Of a DNA stretch of 64,000 nucleotides, positions 8,464-17,836 are shown piece after piece. Within the stretch, counting starts at the first letter, position 1; each line of letters starts with the position of its first letter. Made by a program: the position numbers and the translations under genes. The notes under the pieces were generated by a model. The model had not been told where the DNA came from. It saw only the letters and a list, made by a program, of their open reading frames with translations, and did not search any database. Source of the DNA: Candidatus Electryonea clarkiae. GTDB taxonomy: Bacteria; Electryoneota; Electryoneia; Electryoneales; Electryoneaceae. The stretch is from the NCBI GenBank assembly GCA_030765455.1, contig JAVCCM010000041.1:81994-145993 (forward strand). The letters run 5' to 3'.

Positions 8464-9485
8464 CGGCGGCCTCCAAACTGCATAAGAAAGCGGATATCAT
8501 TTTCAAAGAAAAGCCGAATGTCATCAATTCCGTAAAGCAATAAAGCCAACCTTTCAATACCGAGCCCAAATGCCCAACCTGTATAAATTTCAGGGTCTAT
8601 GTTAACTATATTCAAAACATTGGGATCAACCATTCCTGATCCACCCATTTCGATCCATCCGGTTCTTTTGCAGATTCGGCATCCTTTACCGTTGCAGAAC
8701 GGGCAGCTTACGTCCACCTCTGCCGATGGTTCAGTAAAAGGAAAGAAATGAGGTCGAAATCTTGTTTTTACTGATTTCCCGAAAATATGCTTGTAAAATT
8801 CAAGTACTGTTCCCTTCAGGTCACTGAAAGTGACGCCTTTATCGACATACAAACCTTCCAATTGCGAAAAGAAGGGAGAGTGAGTTGCATCGGGTTTATC
8901 ATTGCGAAATACTCTTCCGGGAGCAACAATACGGATTGGAGGTTTACGTTCCTGCATTACTCGTATTTGAACCGGACTGGTTTCGGTACGCAAAACACTC
9001 CCGTCTTCAAGGTAAAACGTATCACTTGGATCACGTGATGGATGCCATTCAGGTGTGTTCAATGCATCGAACAAATGCCAGGTATCTTCAACTTCCGGAC
9101 CACGCTCAATTGTAAATCCCATTTTTGAGAATATTGATTTTATCTCCCTTTCCATCAGGGTAAGTGGATGCAGCGTTCCCAGAAGCGGTAACCGGGCAGG
9201 CAGAGTGACGTCAATGTCTGTTGTTCCGCTATCACTGTCAAGTTCCCGGCTGATGGAATCGATTCGTTCCTGGGCATATTGTTTGAATGCATTCAACTCT
9301 TGACCGAATCGTCCTTTTATTTCGGGAGGGAGACTGCCGATTTGTTTGAAAAGAGAGGCTATTAGACCTTTTCGTCCGATGAACTCAACCCGGAGTTTTT
9401 CAAGGTCATCCCGGTTAATGGAATCGGATGCGCGTTTCTTGAATTGTTTAAGGTGGTCTGATAATTGTTTCAGGTGATCCTGCAT
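8460..9485 (-). CDS. pheS: Phenylalanine--tRNA ligase alpha subunit
   Basis: The catalytic alpha chain of phenylalanyl-tRNA synthetase, 341 residues. An N-terminal coiled coil (1-90) binds tRNA; the class II core follows with motif 2 (FRNDKPDATHSPFFSQLEG) and motif 3 (GWAFGLGIERLALLLYG). A Cys-rich loop CPFCNGKGCRICKRTGW precedes GGSGMVDPNVL, the normal bacterial form. Cleanly paired with pheT through an ATGA overlap. No T-box or obvious attenuator could be seen in the 5' region. Confidence 0.98.
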   Translation of the reverse strand: MQDHLKQLSDHLKQFKKRASDSINRDDLEKLRVEFIGRKGLIASLFKQIGSLPPEIKGRFGQELNAFKQYAQERIDSISRELDSDSGTTDIDVTLPARLPLLGTLHPLTLMEREIKSIFSKMGFTIERGPEVEDTWHLFDALNTPEWHPSRDPSDTFYLEDGSVLRTETSPVQIRVMQERKPPIRIVAPGRVFRNDKPDATHSPFFSQLEGLYVDKGVTFSDLKGTVLEFYKHIFGKSVKTRFRPHFFPFTEPSAEVDVSCPFCNGKGCRICKRTGWIEMGGSGMVDPNVLNIVNIDPEIYTGWAFGLGIERLALLLYGIDDIRLFFENDIRFLMQFGGRR

Positions 9486-10071
9486 AACTGCTGCCTCAAA
9501 TTAAATACTATGGTGAAAATTCAATCATATGATATGTAAAGAAATGTTCAAATCCGGTGTTTGTATCCCGAATTGAGAAAATTCCTGAACTCAATTTTCA
9601 AAGATGGCATATTAGAATTCCATTCAGCAAGAGTTCAAATTATGTTTTGCTCATTTATAACGGCTATATATAAATCAATTTATTAGCGTGTGAAGTTGGT
9701 TCCCTGAAATGTCCTTTATAGATTTTTGCAAGAAACAATGAACCATTAATGAAAAATTGTTTTAGATAACCTGCTCGTTTTATTATGTTAGTTCACCTGA
9801 TAAATTTTTCTGGAAGAGTATATTAATATTCTTTGTAAATCCAAATATATACATCTATATTTCATATCTATTTTTTTGCGTGCAAAAACGCAAAGAATAA
9901 TCCTGTGTATCCAATATATCCTTGTATCCTGTAATCTTTTGGTTTTGGTTAGTTAGATCGAGTAATAACACGTCCGATAATTTACAATGAGTGTAATTAC
10001 AGGCGATATATTCATCTCCAGCGTTTAAAAAAAGTTTTACTTATACATTGTCTAAGTCAACTGAGGTTTGC
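9486..10071. other. AT-rich intergenic region between divergent pheS and MFS gene
   Basis: About 586 bases hold no convincing gene. It must contain the promoters for pheST (minus) and the MFS gene (plus), but no clear consensus pair stands out. It carries two dispersed intergenic repeats: a GCAAAAACGCAAAG motif near 9883-9897, and the ATATATCC-TTGTATCCTGTAA element at 9914-9934 that recurs at 32186. Confidence 0.6.
9914..9934 (+). repeat. Dispersed 21-bp intergenic repeat, copy 1
   Basis: ATATATCC followed directly by TTGTATCCTGTAA; the identical 21 bases occur at 32186-32206. A degenerate relative (GTAAATCTTGTAAATCCTGTC) is at 42110-42130. All three are intergenic. Confidence 0.7.
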
Positions 10072-11442
10072 ATGCAAGAAAGCAAGAATGATCACGAAGA
10101 GACAAAAAATCCGAATACAGATAATCAGTTCACAACCGGTGGAGAAGAAGAGGAATCTCTGACTTTAAAAGAGAACTTTAGAATTCTATTTGGCGCTTCC
10201 AGGGGATTCTGGCTGGTGAACATGGTCAACTTTGGCGACGGAATAGCTTATTTCGGAATTCTTCATTTGATGACGCTGTTTATCAGCAGAGACGTTGGTT
10301 TCAGTGACCATACGACCGGAATAGCAGTTTCTACCTTTACAGGTCTTGTAACGTTATTCATGTTTGGCGGTGGTTTTATCTCGGATTGGCTTGGCGTGAG
10401 AAAATCGTTGACTTTGTGCCTGTTAGGTTTGTTGCTGGGAAGATTGATGTTTACCGCAAGTCCAGTTGCTCCTGGTGTTTTGGCTGGATTTTCTATCTGG
10501 TCGGGACTAATTATTATGGCGCTTGCGACTGGAATTCTTCAACCTACTTTATATGCTGGAGTCAAGGAATACACCGATCCGCGAACTGCCACCATAGGTT
10601 ATAGCCTGCTATATGCTATCATGAACCTTGGCATTGTAGCTGAAGCATTTGTCTCACCTTTTATCAGGCAGACTTATGGAATCACCGGTGTTTACCTGGC
10701 ACTTATCGGGATCACTGGATTAATGCTTCTCCTGCATCTCACATTCTTTACAAAAAAGAGGGAAAAACAAGATCGTGTCGTATTTGTTGAGAAGAAAGTA
10801 ACAGCTGAACCTGAGAAGTCCAAGAGAATGAAACTCAGCGAACTTCCATTTCTCGATTCACGTTTTATTTTCTTTATCTTTGTCCTTTTACCGGTTCGCA
10901 CACTATTCGCCCATCAATTTCTTACCATGCCGGACTATATTACCAGGTGTTTCCCCGAGCATGTCGGGGCGCGCCTTGAGTGGTTCCAGGGTTTGAATCC
11001 ATTGATCATAGTCATATTCGTACCATTGATTGCCGCATTTACCCGCAAAGTAAGCGTGATAAAGATGATGATTATTGGTACAACTGTTTCAGCATTGACT
11101 ACTTTCATTCTCATTCCGGGTCCAAGCCTGACCATGTTGATCGTCTATATAATCATCTTCTCATTTGGCGAGGCGATCTGGTCAAGCCGTTTCCTTGAGT
11201 ATGTGGCAAATCTTGCACCGGTAGGCAGAGTAGGAGCATATATGGGATTGGCGGGAATTCCATGGTTCTTTGCCAAATTCACCACTGGATTCTATTCCGG
11301 CATAATGATTGAAAAATTCATTCCATTTGAAGGTGTTCACGACAGTGGCACTATGTGGCTGGTTTATTCATTCATCGCTTGCATAAGTCCCATCGGATTA
11401 ATAATTGGTAAGAAATGGATAGACAAAGGAGTACCGGATTAA
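10072..11442 (+). CDS. MFS transporter
   Basis: A 456-residue major facilitator superfamily permease with about 12 membrane helices and a hydrophilic acidic N-terminus of about 35 residues. The first loop shows the MFS pattern GGxxSDWLGVRKSL (loop 2-3 signature). A charged central loop (KKREKQDRVVFVEKKVTAEPEKSKRMK) separates the two six-helix halves. The early NFGDGIAYFGI resembles peptide/POT-like members, but the substrate cannot be named. I chose the ATG at 10072 because GAGG lies five bases upstream; a TTG at 10048 in frame has no such site. It is a single-gene unit ending in a strong hairpin terminator. Confidence 0.88.
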   Translation: MQESKNDHEETKNPNTDNQFTTGGEEEESLTLKENFRILFGASRGFWLVNMVNFGDGIAYFGILHLMTLFISRDVGFSDHTTGIAVSTFTGLVTLFMFGGGFISDWLGVRKSLTLCLLGLLLGRLMFTASPVAPGVLAGFSIWSGLIIMALATGILQPTLYAGVKEYTDPRTATIGYSLLYAIMNLGIVAEAFVSPFIRQTYGITGVYLALIGITGLMLLLHLTFFTKKREKQDRVVFVEKKVTAEPEKSKRMKLSELPFLDSRFIFFIFVLLPVRTLFAHQFLTMPDYITRCFPEHVGARLEWFQGLNPLIIVIFVPLIAAFTRKVSVIKMMIIGTTVSALTTFILIPGPSLTMLIVYIIIFSFGEAIWSSRFLEYVANLAPVGRVGAYMGLAGIPWFFAKFTTGFYSGIMIEKFIPFEGVHDSGTMWLVYSFIACISPIGLIIGKKWIDKGVPD

Positions 11443-11657
11443 GTATAAAGGGTTACAAGTGAACTACTTAACTCCAATGGCTCCAGGAGTGAATATCATT
11501 CTTGACTTATAGGTATAGAATGTGTTAGTATTGCCTAATAAATGATGACGGACGGGCTATCAAGTGTTTCTGATTATTAGAAATTATGGAAGGCTCGATT
11601 TTTTAAAAACAATAAAACAATTCCCCCCCTTCACACAAAAGATTAGTGTGAAAAATT

Positions 11658-11683
11658 ACCCCGCTTCTTTTGGGAAGCGGGGT
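11658..11683. terminator. Bidirectional intrinsic terminator between MFS gene and Nudix gene
   Basis: A perfect 10-bp stem ACCCCGCTTC/GAAGCGGGGT around a 6-base loop. On the plus strand it is followed by ATAATATTTTAT, on the minus strand by AATTTTTC. It serves the convergent MFS and hslVU-Nudix units. A second small hairpin (TTCACAC/GTGTGAA, 11630-11652) stands beside it. Confidence 0.85.
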
Positions 11684-11713
11684 ATAATATTTTATACTGT
11701 TCAGTTAAGGTTC

Positions 11714-11761
11714 AGAGTCCACACTTCAGTGTGTTGAGTTTAGAGTCCACACTTCAGTGTG
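11714..11761 (+). repeat. Two-copy direct repeat, 28-bp period
   Basis: AGAGTCCACACTTCAGTGTG occurs at 11714-11733 and again at 11742-11761. Each copy contains a small inverted repeat (CACACT/AGTGTG-like). CCTGAAGGTTGAACTCT follows at 11773-11790. Noncoding; may be a remnant of a small mobile repeat. Confidence 0.7.
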
Positions 11762-11788
11762 AAAAGAAAGCAACCTGAAGGTTGAACT

Positions 11789-12235
11789 CTATACTTTTAC
11801 ATTACAATATTCATCAAGAATATCTCGATGATCAAAAGCCATTTTTTCAGGTAGTTTATCAAAATGGAAAACATGGGCTTCTGCGGCATCATCACCAGCA
11901 ACAATTTCACCAATTCCATCCGCTGTATAAATAACAGTTATAGTATGAAAACGCGGATCTCTTGCAGGATTTGAACGAACAGTAAATAATTCGAGGTTTT
12001 TAAGCTCCAGACCCGTCTCCTCTCGCATTTCTCTTACTGCCGTAGTTTCCGTGCTTTCATTGTAATTGACAAAACCACCGGGAATCGCCCAGCCATAGGG
12101 AGGATTCTTCCGCTTAATCAATACCACGCCGGATTCGTATCTGATTATCACATCCACAGTGGGGAAAGGATTCAGATATTTTTCCACTTTCGTTCCGCAT
12201 TTCGGGCAGAGTAAATGTGTTGGGCTAACTGACAT
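11789..12235 (-). CDS. Nudix hydrolase with N-terminal zinc-ribbon-like motif
   Basis: Nudix enzymes cleave nucleoside diphosphates linked to another group. The complete Nudix box is visible: GGFVNYNESTETTAVREMREETGLEL, read as G-x5-E-x7-REMREETGL. A CPKCGTKVEKY motif precedes it, as in NADH-pyrophosphatase-like and ADP-ribose-type members where a short zinc ribbon sits before the Nudix fold. The frame extends upstream to 12313, overlapping the end of hslU; I prefer ATG 12235 (148 aa), which keeps the ribbon, but ATG 12298 is possible and the ribosome binding sites do not decide. It follows hslVU on the same strand and is probably co-transcribed. Confidence 0.85.
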   Translation of the reverse strand: MSVSPTHLLCPKCGTKVEKYLNPFPTVDVIIRYESGVVLIKRKNPPYGWAIPGGFVNYNESTETTAVREMREETGLELKNLELFTVRSNPARDPRFHTITVIYTADGIGEIVAGDDAAEAHVFHFDKLPEKMAFDHRDILDEYCNVKV

Positions 12236-12269
12236 CAATCCGCTGGGTAGTAAATGAATGTTGCCTGAA

Positions 12270-13688
12270 TCATAAAATATACCTTGAGAGATCTTCATCT
12301 TCCACGAAACCATTCAAGCGTTCGTTTACCATCTCTTTTGTCACATGAATATTCTTTATGTTTCGGTTTGGAACTCTGAAGAGATAGTCCTCAAGCAATG
12401 AAGTCATAACAGTGTGAAGGCGTCTCGCTCCAATATCCTCGGTACGCTCGTTAACTGTGGTGGCAATTGAGGCGATTTCACGTATAGCAGGAATATCGAA
12501 GGTAAGTTCGACTCCTTCCGCGGAGAATAAAGCTATATACTGTTTAATTAAAGCATTGCGAGGTTCTGTCAAAATCTTTATAAAATCACCTCTGCCTAAG
12601 GAATCAAGTTCAACCCGTATTGGGAACCTGCCCTGCAATTCAGGAATCATATCTGATGGCCGCGCTACATGGAATGCTCCGGCAGCGATGAAGAGAATAT
12701 GATCGGTATTTATGGGTCCATATTTTGTCGCGACTCGAGTACCTTCAATAATTGGGAGGATATCTCGCTGAACTCCCTCACGGCTTACATCCGGACCACT
12801 GCCGGGTTCGGAAGCAGCAATTTTGTCGATCTCATCGAAAAAAATGATTCCCATTTCTTCTGAACGATACATTGCCTCGGAAATAATAGCATCCATGTCA
12901 AGGAGCCTATCAACCTCCTCACCAATTAGCAGGTTGCGTGCTTCACCGAGTGAGACTTGTCGTTTCTTATGTTTCTGAGGAAGTATGTTGCCGAACATTT
13001 CCTGCAGGTTCATCCCCATTTCTTCCATCCCGATGGGACCGAAGACCTGCATCATTCCACCCATTTTCTCCTGGATTTCCATTTCGACTTTTGAATCTTC
13101 AAACTTGCCTGCAAGTAATCGCTCACGCATTTTTTCGCGAGTTCGCATAAATCGTTCAAGTTGTTTTTCATCGATTTCAGGAGTTACGTCCTCTTCATCG
13201 GATTGCTCAGAATCTTCGCCTGAGAGGAGTTCTTGTAAATTCCTTTCTGGTTTTTTCCTGACTGGCGGCGGTAATAATAGATCAAGAAGCCGTTCTTCGA
13301 CTTTTTCCTTAGCTATCTCTTCCACTTCTGCAGTTCGTTCAGACCGTACCATCGAAACGGCGACCTCAATAAGGTCTCTTACCATACTTTCGACGTCTTT
13401 GCCGACATAACCAACTTCTGTGAACTTGCTGGCGTCAACTTTAATAAAGGGAGCGCCGGACAACCGGGCAAGCCGACGGGCGATTTCTGTCTTGCCAACA
13501 CCTGTAGGACCGATCATCAGTATATTATTAGGGATTATCTCATCGCGAATTGAATCTTCAATTCGTTGACGCCGCCAACGATTTCTTAGAGCGATTGCTA
13601 CTGATCGTTTTGCCGCAGTTTGACCAATAATATAATGGTCAAGTTCTTTTACTATCTGACGGGGGGGAAGTTCAAATGGATTAATCAC
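12270..13688 (-). CDS. hslU: ATP-dependent protease ATPase subunit HslU
   Basis: HslU is the AAA+ unfoldase of the HslVU protease. The 472-residue protein has Walker A GPTGVGKTEIARRLARL near 56-72, a large I-domain insertion rich in charged residues (about 130-260, somewhat long), Walker B IIFFDEIDKIA, sensor GRFPIRVEL, and the C-terminal tail EDLSRYIL that inserts into HslV to open it. The start overlaps the hslV stop by four bases (ATGA), so the two are translationally coupled. It is cytoplasmic and probably heat-shock linked in the family; I saw no regulatory site. Confidence 0.98.
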   Translation of the reverse strand: MINPFELPPRQIVKELDHYIIGQTAAKRSVAIALRNRWRRQRIEDSIRDEIIPNNILMIGPTGVGKTEIARRLARLSGAPFIKVDASKFTEVGYVGKDVESMVRDLIEVAVSMVRSERTAEVEEIAKEKVEERLLDLLLPPPVRKKPERNLQELLSGEDSEQSDEEDVTPEIDEKQLERFMRTREKMRERLLAGKFEDSKVEMEIQEKMGGMMQVFGPIGMEEMGMNLQEMFGNILPQKHKKRQVSLGEARNLLIGEEVDRLLDMDAIISEAMYRSEEMGIIFFDEIDKIAASEPGSGPDVSREGVQRDILPIIEGTRVATKYGPINTDHILFIAAGAFHVARPSDMIPELQGRFPIRVELDSLGRGDFIKILTEPRNALIKQYIALFSAEGVELTFDIPAIREIASIATTVNERTEDIGARRLHTVMTSLLEDYLFRVPNRNIKNIHVTKEMVNERLNGFVEDEDLSRYIL

Positions 13689-14248
13689 AGTTCTATTATC
13701 CTGATTTGTTCATTAGTATAGATACATATCTCAGAGGCGATCTTCAAAGATTCACTTACTATGTCACCTGCCGACATTTTCGGGCAGTGACGGATCAAAG
13801 CCCTTGCGGCAGCCGTAGCATAAGGCGCTCCACTGCCCACAGCCAGAACGCCATCATCAGGTTCAATAATGTCTCCGTTACCACCGATTAAAAAGAGATT
13901 CTTTTTTGTTGCTGCAACCAGTAATGCTTCCAGGCGGCGAAGCGCCCTGTCCAGACGCCAATCTTTTGCGAGTTCAACCGCTGCGCGGCGGACGTCTTTA
14001 GGGTAAGCCTTTAATTTATCTTCAAACCTGTCAAAAAGTGTGAGAGCGTCCGCAGCCCCTCCCGCAAAGCCCACAACAACCTTTCCATCGCCAAGTTCCC
14101 GTAATTTGTCAGCGCTGGTTTTAATTACAGTGTCATCAAGTGTTACCTGTCCGTCAGCACCAATAGCGCTTTTTCCTCTATGACGAACCGCTATTACGGT
14201 TGTGCTCCGGATATGCTTTTTTTCATCTAAATGAGATATGAATGCCAT
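13685..14248 (-). CDS. hslV: ATP-dependent protease proteolytic subunit HslV
   Basis: HslV is the threonine protease partner of HslU and forms a double hexamer. The core TTVIAVRHRGKSAIGADGQVT matches the mature family start, putting the catalytic Thr at residue 16. GFAGGAADALTLFDRFE and the RALIRHCP and ICIYTNEQIRIIEL segments follow as expected. A 15-residue leader precedes the nucleophile and must be removed for activity; E. coli HslV has only Met there, but longer leaders occur elsewhere. 187 residues is normal. First gene of hslV-hslU-Nudix. Confidence 0.97.
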   Translation of the reverse strand: MAFISHLDEKKHIRSTTVIAVRHRGKSAIGADGQVTLDDTVIKTSADKLRELGDGKVVVGFAGGAADALTLFDRFEDKLKAYPKDVRRAAVELAKDWRLDRALRRLEALLVAATKKNLFLIGGNGDIIEPDDGVLAVGSGAPYATAAARALIRHCPKMSAGDIVSESLKIASEICIYTNEQIRIIEL

Positions 14249-14427
14249 GAGCTACTCAAATTGGTTATCTGTATTTGAATTGGGAATTACAAATTTCGTG
14301 TTGAAAGTTAAAGCAGGATTCCGCTTGTATGTAAAATATCATCAACCTCTCGGGGCATGACAGAATTATGACTATAATCTTATTAATATTCATTTAATAA
14401 GGACTATTATTCCAGATAATCTAAACT

Positions 14428-14480
14428 AAAAACGGACGCCCGAGGATCATGGTTTTAAAGCCATCCATCCACGGGCGTCC
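14428..14480 (-). terminator. Intrinsic terminator after pit
   Basis: GGACGCCCG (14434-14442) and CGGGCGTCC (14472-14480) form a perfect stem with an inner partly paired arm (GATGG/CCATC-like). Reading on the minus strand, the stem ends in GTTTTTAG. It lies 70 bases after the pit stop. The rest of 14249-14550 shows nothing else. Confidence 0.8.
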
Positions 14481-14550
14481 CTGGAAGCAATATGAAATTT
14501 ATGATGTATTTTCTTTTGAGTCAAGCTTTTTGTTGTATGGAGTACCTCTG

Positions 14551-15825
14551 TTATAGATGAAATATAAGTTTTAATATCAGGAATATTATTATAGACAGTG
14601 CCGCTGCAACAGGCAGGGTAAGCAGCCATGAGTTTACTATCGAACGTACAACTCTAAGATCAATAGAGTCAATTCCCTGGGCAATTCCCACGCCGAGTAC
14701 CGCCCCGACAAGTGTGTGTGTTGTTGAAACCGGGAGACCTAATCTTGAGCATATAACAACTACACTGGCAGCTGAAAATGCCGCAGTGAATCCGCGTGAA
14801 GGAGTAAGTTTGGTGATATCCGAACCTACAGTACGCATGACTTTATAACCTTGTGTGGCAAGACCAAGTACTATTCCTATTCCACCCATATAGAGTATCC
14901 AAAGAGGAACTCCGACCTTCAGTGCAACGACTCCTTCTCCAACGGTAGCAATCACTGCTGCAACCGGACCTATTGCATTGGCAACATCATTTGCGCCATG
15001 AGCGAATGCCAGGTATGCAGCAGTAATCATTCCCAGGATTTTGAAGACACTTTCAATGCTTTTGATATTCTGGAAAGATGTTTCTTTTTTATGTCGCAAT
15101 ATGACAGAAAATAGAATGTAAGTGATGATGCCAATAGCTGCTGCAACAAGAAACGCTTTGTTTGGAGGTAGATTTAAGTTAAGGTTTTTAAGTCCTTTAT
15201 ATATCACTGCTAATACAATTATTGATAATGTTAATCCAGCAAAAAGAGGAGCCCAATTGATTAATGCTTTCCTGGTATCCTGTGCGGCAAATATCTTTTT
15301 TCGAATCAATTTAAACAGCAGGTAAGCAACTATTCCTCCTGCTACAGGTGATATTACCCAGGACAATACAATTTGAACTATCTTTACCCAATGAATAGCA
15401 TTAAGACCATAGATTAGAATACCGAAACCTACAACAGCTCCAACAATTGAGTGAGTAGTAGATACGGGCAGCCCTAAAAGAGTCGCAACATGCAGCCAAA
15501 TAGCGGCTGCGAGTAGAGCTGATAGCATCCCATACATCAGGAGATGAGGATCGCTTTCAAAAAGCTGGGCGTTAATGATGCCCTTACGGATAGTATCTGT
15601 GACATGGCTTCCGGCGAGCACAGCGCCGGCAAACTCCATAATTCCAGCAATCACTATTGCCTGGCGATAGGTTAGTGTGCTTGAACCGACAGAGGTAGCC
15701 ATTGCATTAGCTACGTCATTGGCTCCGATAGTCCAAGCCATATACGAGCCAAATACGACTGCAAGCAAAGCTGCAATTACCATAGTTGGCTCGGTGGTGC
15801 CGAACCAGTTAGATAATAATTCCAT
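14551..15825 (-). CDS. pit: Inorganic phosphate transporter, PiT family
   Basis: A low-affinity cation-coupled phosphate permease in the inner membrane. The 424-residue protein shows the internal duplication of the family: GANDVANAMATSVGS near residue 34 and HGANDVANAIGPVAA in the second half, plus two copies of the LGLPVSTTHS/TLVGAV motif. About ten hydrophobic segments are visible with a charged middle loop (RHKKETSFQNIKSIESVFK). It starts one base after the DUF47 gene stop, so the pair is an operon, the standard arrangement for this transporter and its PhoU-like partner. Confidence 0.96.
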   Translation of the reverse strand: MELLSNWFGTTEPTMVIAALLAVVFGSYMAWTIGANDVANAMATSVGSSTLTYRQAIVIAGIMEFAGAVLAGSHVTDTIRKGIINAQLFESDPHLLMYGMLSALLAAAIWLHVATLLGLPVSTTHSIVGAVVGFGILIYGLNAIHWVKIVQIVLSWVISPVAGGIVAYLLFKLIRKKIFAAQDTRKALINWAPLFAGLTLSIIVLAVIYKGLKNLNLNLPPNKAFLVAAAIGIITYILFSVILRHKKETSFQNIKSIESVFKILGMITAAYLAFAHGANDVANAIGPVAAVIATVGEGVVALKVGVPLWILYMGGIGIVLGLATQGYKVMRTVGSDITKLTPSRGFTAAFSAASVVVICSRLGLPVSTTHTLVGAVLGVGIAQGIDSIDLRVVRSIVNSWLLTLPVAAALSIIIFLILKLIFHL

Positions 15826-15826
15826 A

Positions 15827-16519
15827 TTAATCCGCTGCCATCAACCTAAGATAATCACTCATACTCTCCGCGTGGTTTGCAAGCTTACTCAGAGATTGAA
15901 CCACTGCTAACAGTGTGTAACTTTCAGCAAAATTCCATGATGGATCTTCAATTGAGAGAATGCATCTGATAAGATGGAATTGATGTTCGTCAGCCTTGCG
16001 TTCATGTTTGCCGACTTTTGAAGCAGCGTCACGAATTTCGCTTGCTATTTTTCCGGTGAAAGCAGCTTTCTTATGCGTCACAATTTTTGTAAAGATTTCT
16101 GCTACCTCCTCAGCGGCTTCCACAGATTCAGCAGCCAGGGATAAAAGAGATTCCCTGAAATTAATTAAGCAATGATCTTCTGGAAGCTTGAATGGTCGCA
16201 CTGTCAGCATCAAGGCGAGATCTTCAACCTTGTCGGCAATATTATCCTGCTCTTTCAGGTATGCGAGGAGGTCGATCCTGTCAACCGGCAGCATTCTTGT
16301 CTTTGGGAGATTGTCGCGAAGTCCAAGTTTTATTTTATCAGCCTCAGACTCAAGCATAAATGCTTGTTTTGATAATTTCTCCAATTGTTCTTCATTACCT
16401 TCCAATGCAGCTTCGAGCAATGGTATTACTAACTCAACGCACTCCATTGCCTTGTCGAGATGTTCTTTCAATGTCTCAAAAGGTGAAGTGCCGCCGATTA
16501 ATTTCGACATTATGTTCAT
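15827..16519 (-). CDS. DUF47 (PhoU-like) phosphate transport regulator
   Basis: DUF47 proteins are all-helical relatives of PhoU found next to PiT transporters and thought to control them. The 230-residue product has the family pattern: an N-terminal helix pair (FETLKEHLDKAMECVELVIPLLEAALEGN), LPKTRMLPVDRIDLLAYLKEQDNIADKVEDLA, and KHERKADEHQFHLIRCIL with the conserved metal-binding E/D-rich motifs. It is directly upstream of pit on the same strand. The role as regulator is family knowledge and context, not shown here. Confidence 0.9.
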   Translation of the reverse strand: MNIMSKLIGGTSPFETLKEHLDKAMECVELVIPLLEAALEGNEEQLEKLSKQAFMLESEADKIKLGLRDNLPKTRMLPVDRIDLLAYLKEQDNIADKVEDLALMLTVRPFKLPEDHCLINFRESLLSLAAESVEAAEEVAEIFTKIVTHKKAAFTGKIASEIRDAASKVGKHERKADEHQFHLIRCILSIEDPSWNFAESYTLLAVVQSLSKLANHAESMSDYLRLMAAD

Positions 16520-16633
16520 AAACCCTCCTGTTTAAATCGAATGAGCCTTGCGAGAAGATTAACAATAATGAATAAGTATAATCTTTCAAACAGTTGTAAT
16601 AAAGGTATCGTAATTATCAGAGGATGTAACGTA

Positions 16634-17836
16634 TTAACTCCCACGATATCGAGTTCCCATACCTGTCGCTAATCCAAGTGCAGCCATGGTGGTAAGCAGG
16701 CTTGAACCTCCATAACTAAGCAGTGGCAAGGGTAATCCTGTGACAGGCATTATTCCGATTGTCATTCCCACATTGACAACAACTTGTAAAGAAATTGTGG
16801 ACGCAATTCCAACTATACAAAGACTTGAGAAAGGGGATTTTGTTTTTCTTGCAAGGATAAATAGACGTACTATCAATATCCAGAAGAGGATCAAGACAAT
16901 AGTTGCACCGGCGAAACCGAATTCCTCTCCGATAACAGAGAAAATAAAATCTGTGTGTTGCTCCGGAAGAAAACCACGATGTGTCTGACTTCCATTTAAG
17001 AATCCTTTTCCCCAGAACTCACCCGATCCAACAGCAACTTTCGACTGGATTATCTGGTATCCTGAACCCAGTGGATCAGCTTCAGGATTTACAAATGTCA
17101 TCAGCCTTTGACGCTGATATGGTTTTAAATGATCCCAGAGGCGGGGTGTAAGCCAGCCTATGATACCAAGCGCGACACCCCATAACATTGCAAGGTGGAG
17201 CCTGATCCCGGTAAAATATCCCAGGACAAGAGCAATTCCGATTACGACTACAAGTGCATAAGGATTGATACTGGCAATCATAACAGCGATTGGAGAAACA
17301 GCAAGAACCAGTGCGAGATATGGGAATCCTGCCCAGTAAGCGATCATTCCAGTAATAACCGGAATAACCAGTGATGTGCCAAGATCCGGCTCTATCAGGA
17401 TCAGCCCAAATGGAATAATGGCAATTTGAGCCATTAAAAAGATATTCTTGAATTTCCTCAAATCTGTTCGGCGATCCGAGAAAAAACGTGCCAGGGCGAT
17501 AATAACAGCAAGCTTACCCAATTCGGATGGCTGAATATGAAAAGTCCCCAATCCGATCCATCGTCCGGTGGGACCGGTTCCAACCATCAAGACTAAAACC
17601 AGGAGGAGCAGTATAAAAACGTAACCAATATATGAGAATGCAAATGTGATTCTGTCAGGCATTAATGCCAATGTAACGGCAAAAACCAATCCTATTGCCA
17701 GGTAAATCAACTGCCTTTCAAAGAAACCACCTCCGGATGCTTTTGAGGCGCTGTATAGCGCTACCATCCCAACTGATATCAATAATATTGTTACCAGGGG
17801 TACAATCCACTCGATTTCCAGGCGCCGCAATCTCAT
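16634..17836 (-). CDS. rodA: Rod shape-determining protein RodA (SEDS glycosyltransferase)
   Basis: RodA polymerises glycan strands for cell elongation together with PBP2. The 400-residue product has about ten membrane helices and SEDS signatures: GRWIGLGTFHIQPSELGKLAV, FLPEQHTDFIFSVIGEEFG and LPLPLLSYGGSSLLTTM. The invariant Asp of the extracellular loop sits in HTDFIF. It overlaps the mrdA stop by four bases, so the two are coupled. FtsW is excluded by the partner and by overall pattern. The organism is therefore likely rod-shaped or elongating laterally. Confidence 0.95.
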   Translation of the reverse strand: MRLRRLEIEWIVPLVTILLISVGMVALYSASKASGGGFFERQLIYLAIGLVFAVTLALMPDRITFAFSYIGYVFILLLLVLVLMVGTGPTGRWIGLGTFHIQPSELGKLAVIIALARFFSDRRTDLRKFKNIFLMAQIAIIPFGLILIEPDLGTSLVIPVITGMIAYWAGFPYLALVLAVSPIAVMIASINPYALVVVIGIALVLGYFTGIRLHLAMLWGVALGIIGWLTPRLWDHLKPYQRQRLMTFVNPEADPLGSGYQIIQSKVAVGSGEFWGKGFLNGSQTHRGFLPEQHTDFIFSVIGEEFGFAGATIVLILFWILIVRLFILARKTKSPFSSLCIVGIASTISLQVVVNVGMTIGIMPVTGLPLPLLSYGGSSLLTTMAALGLATGMGTRYRGS

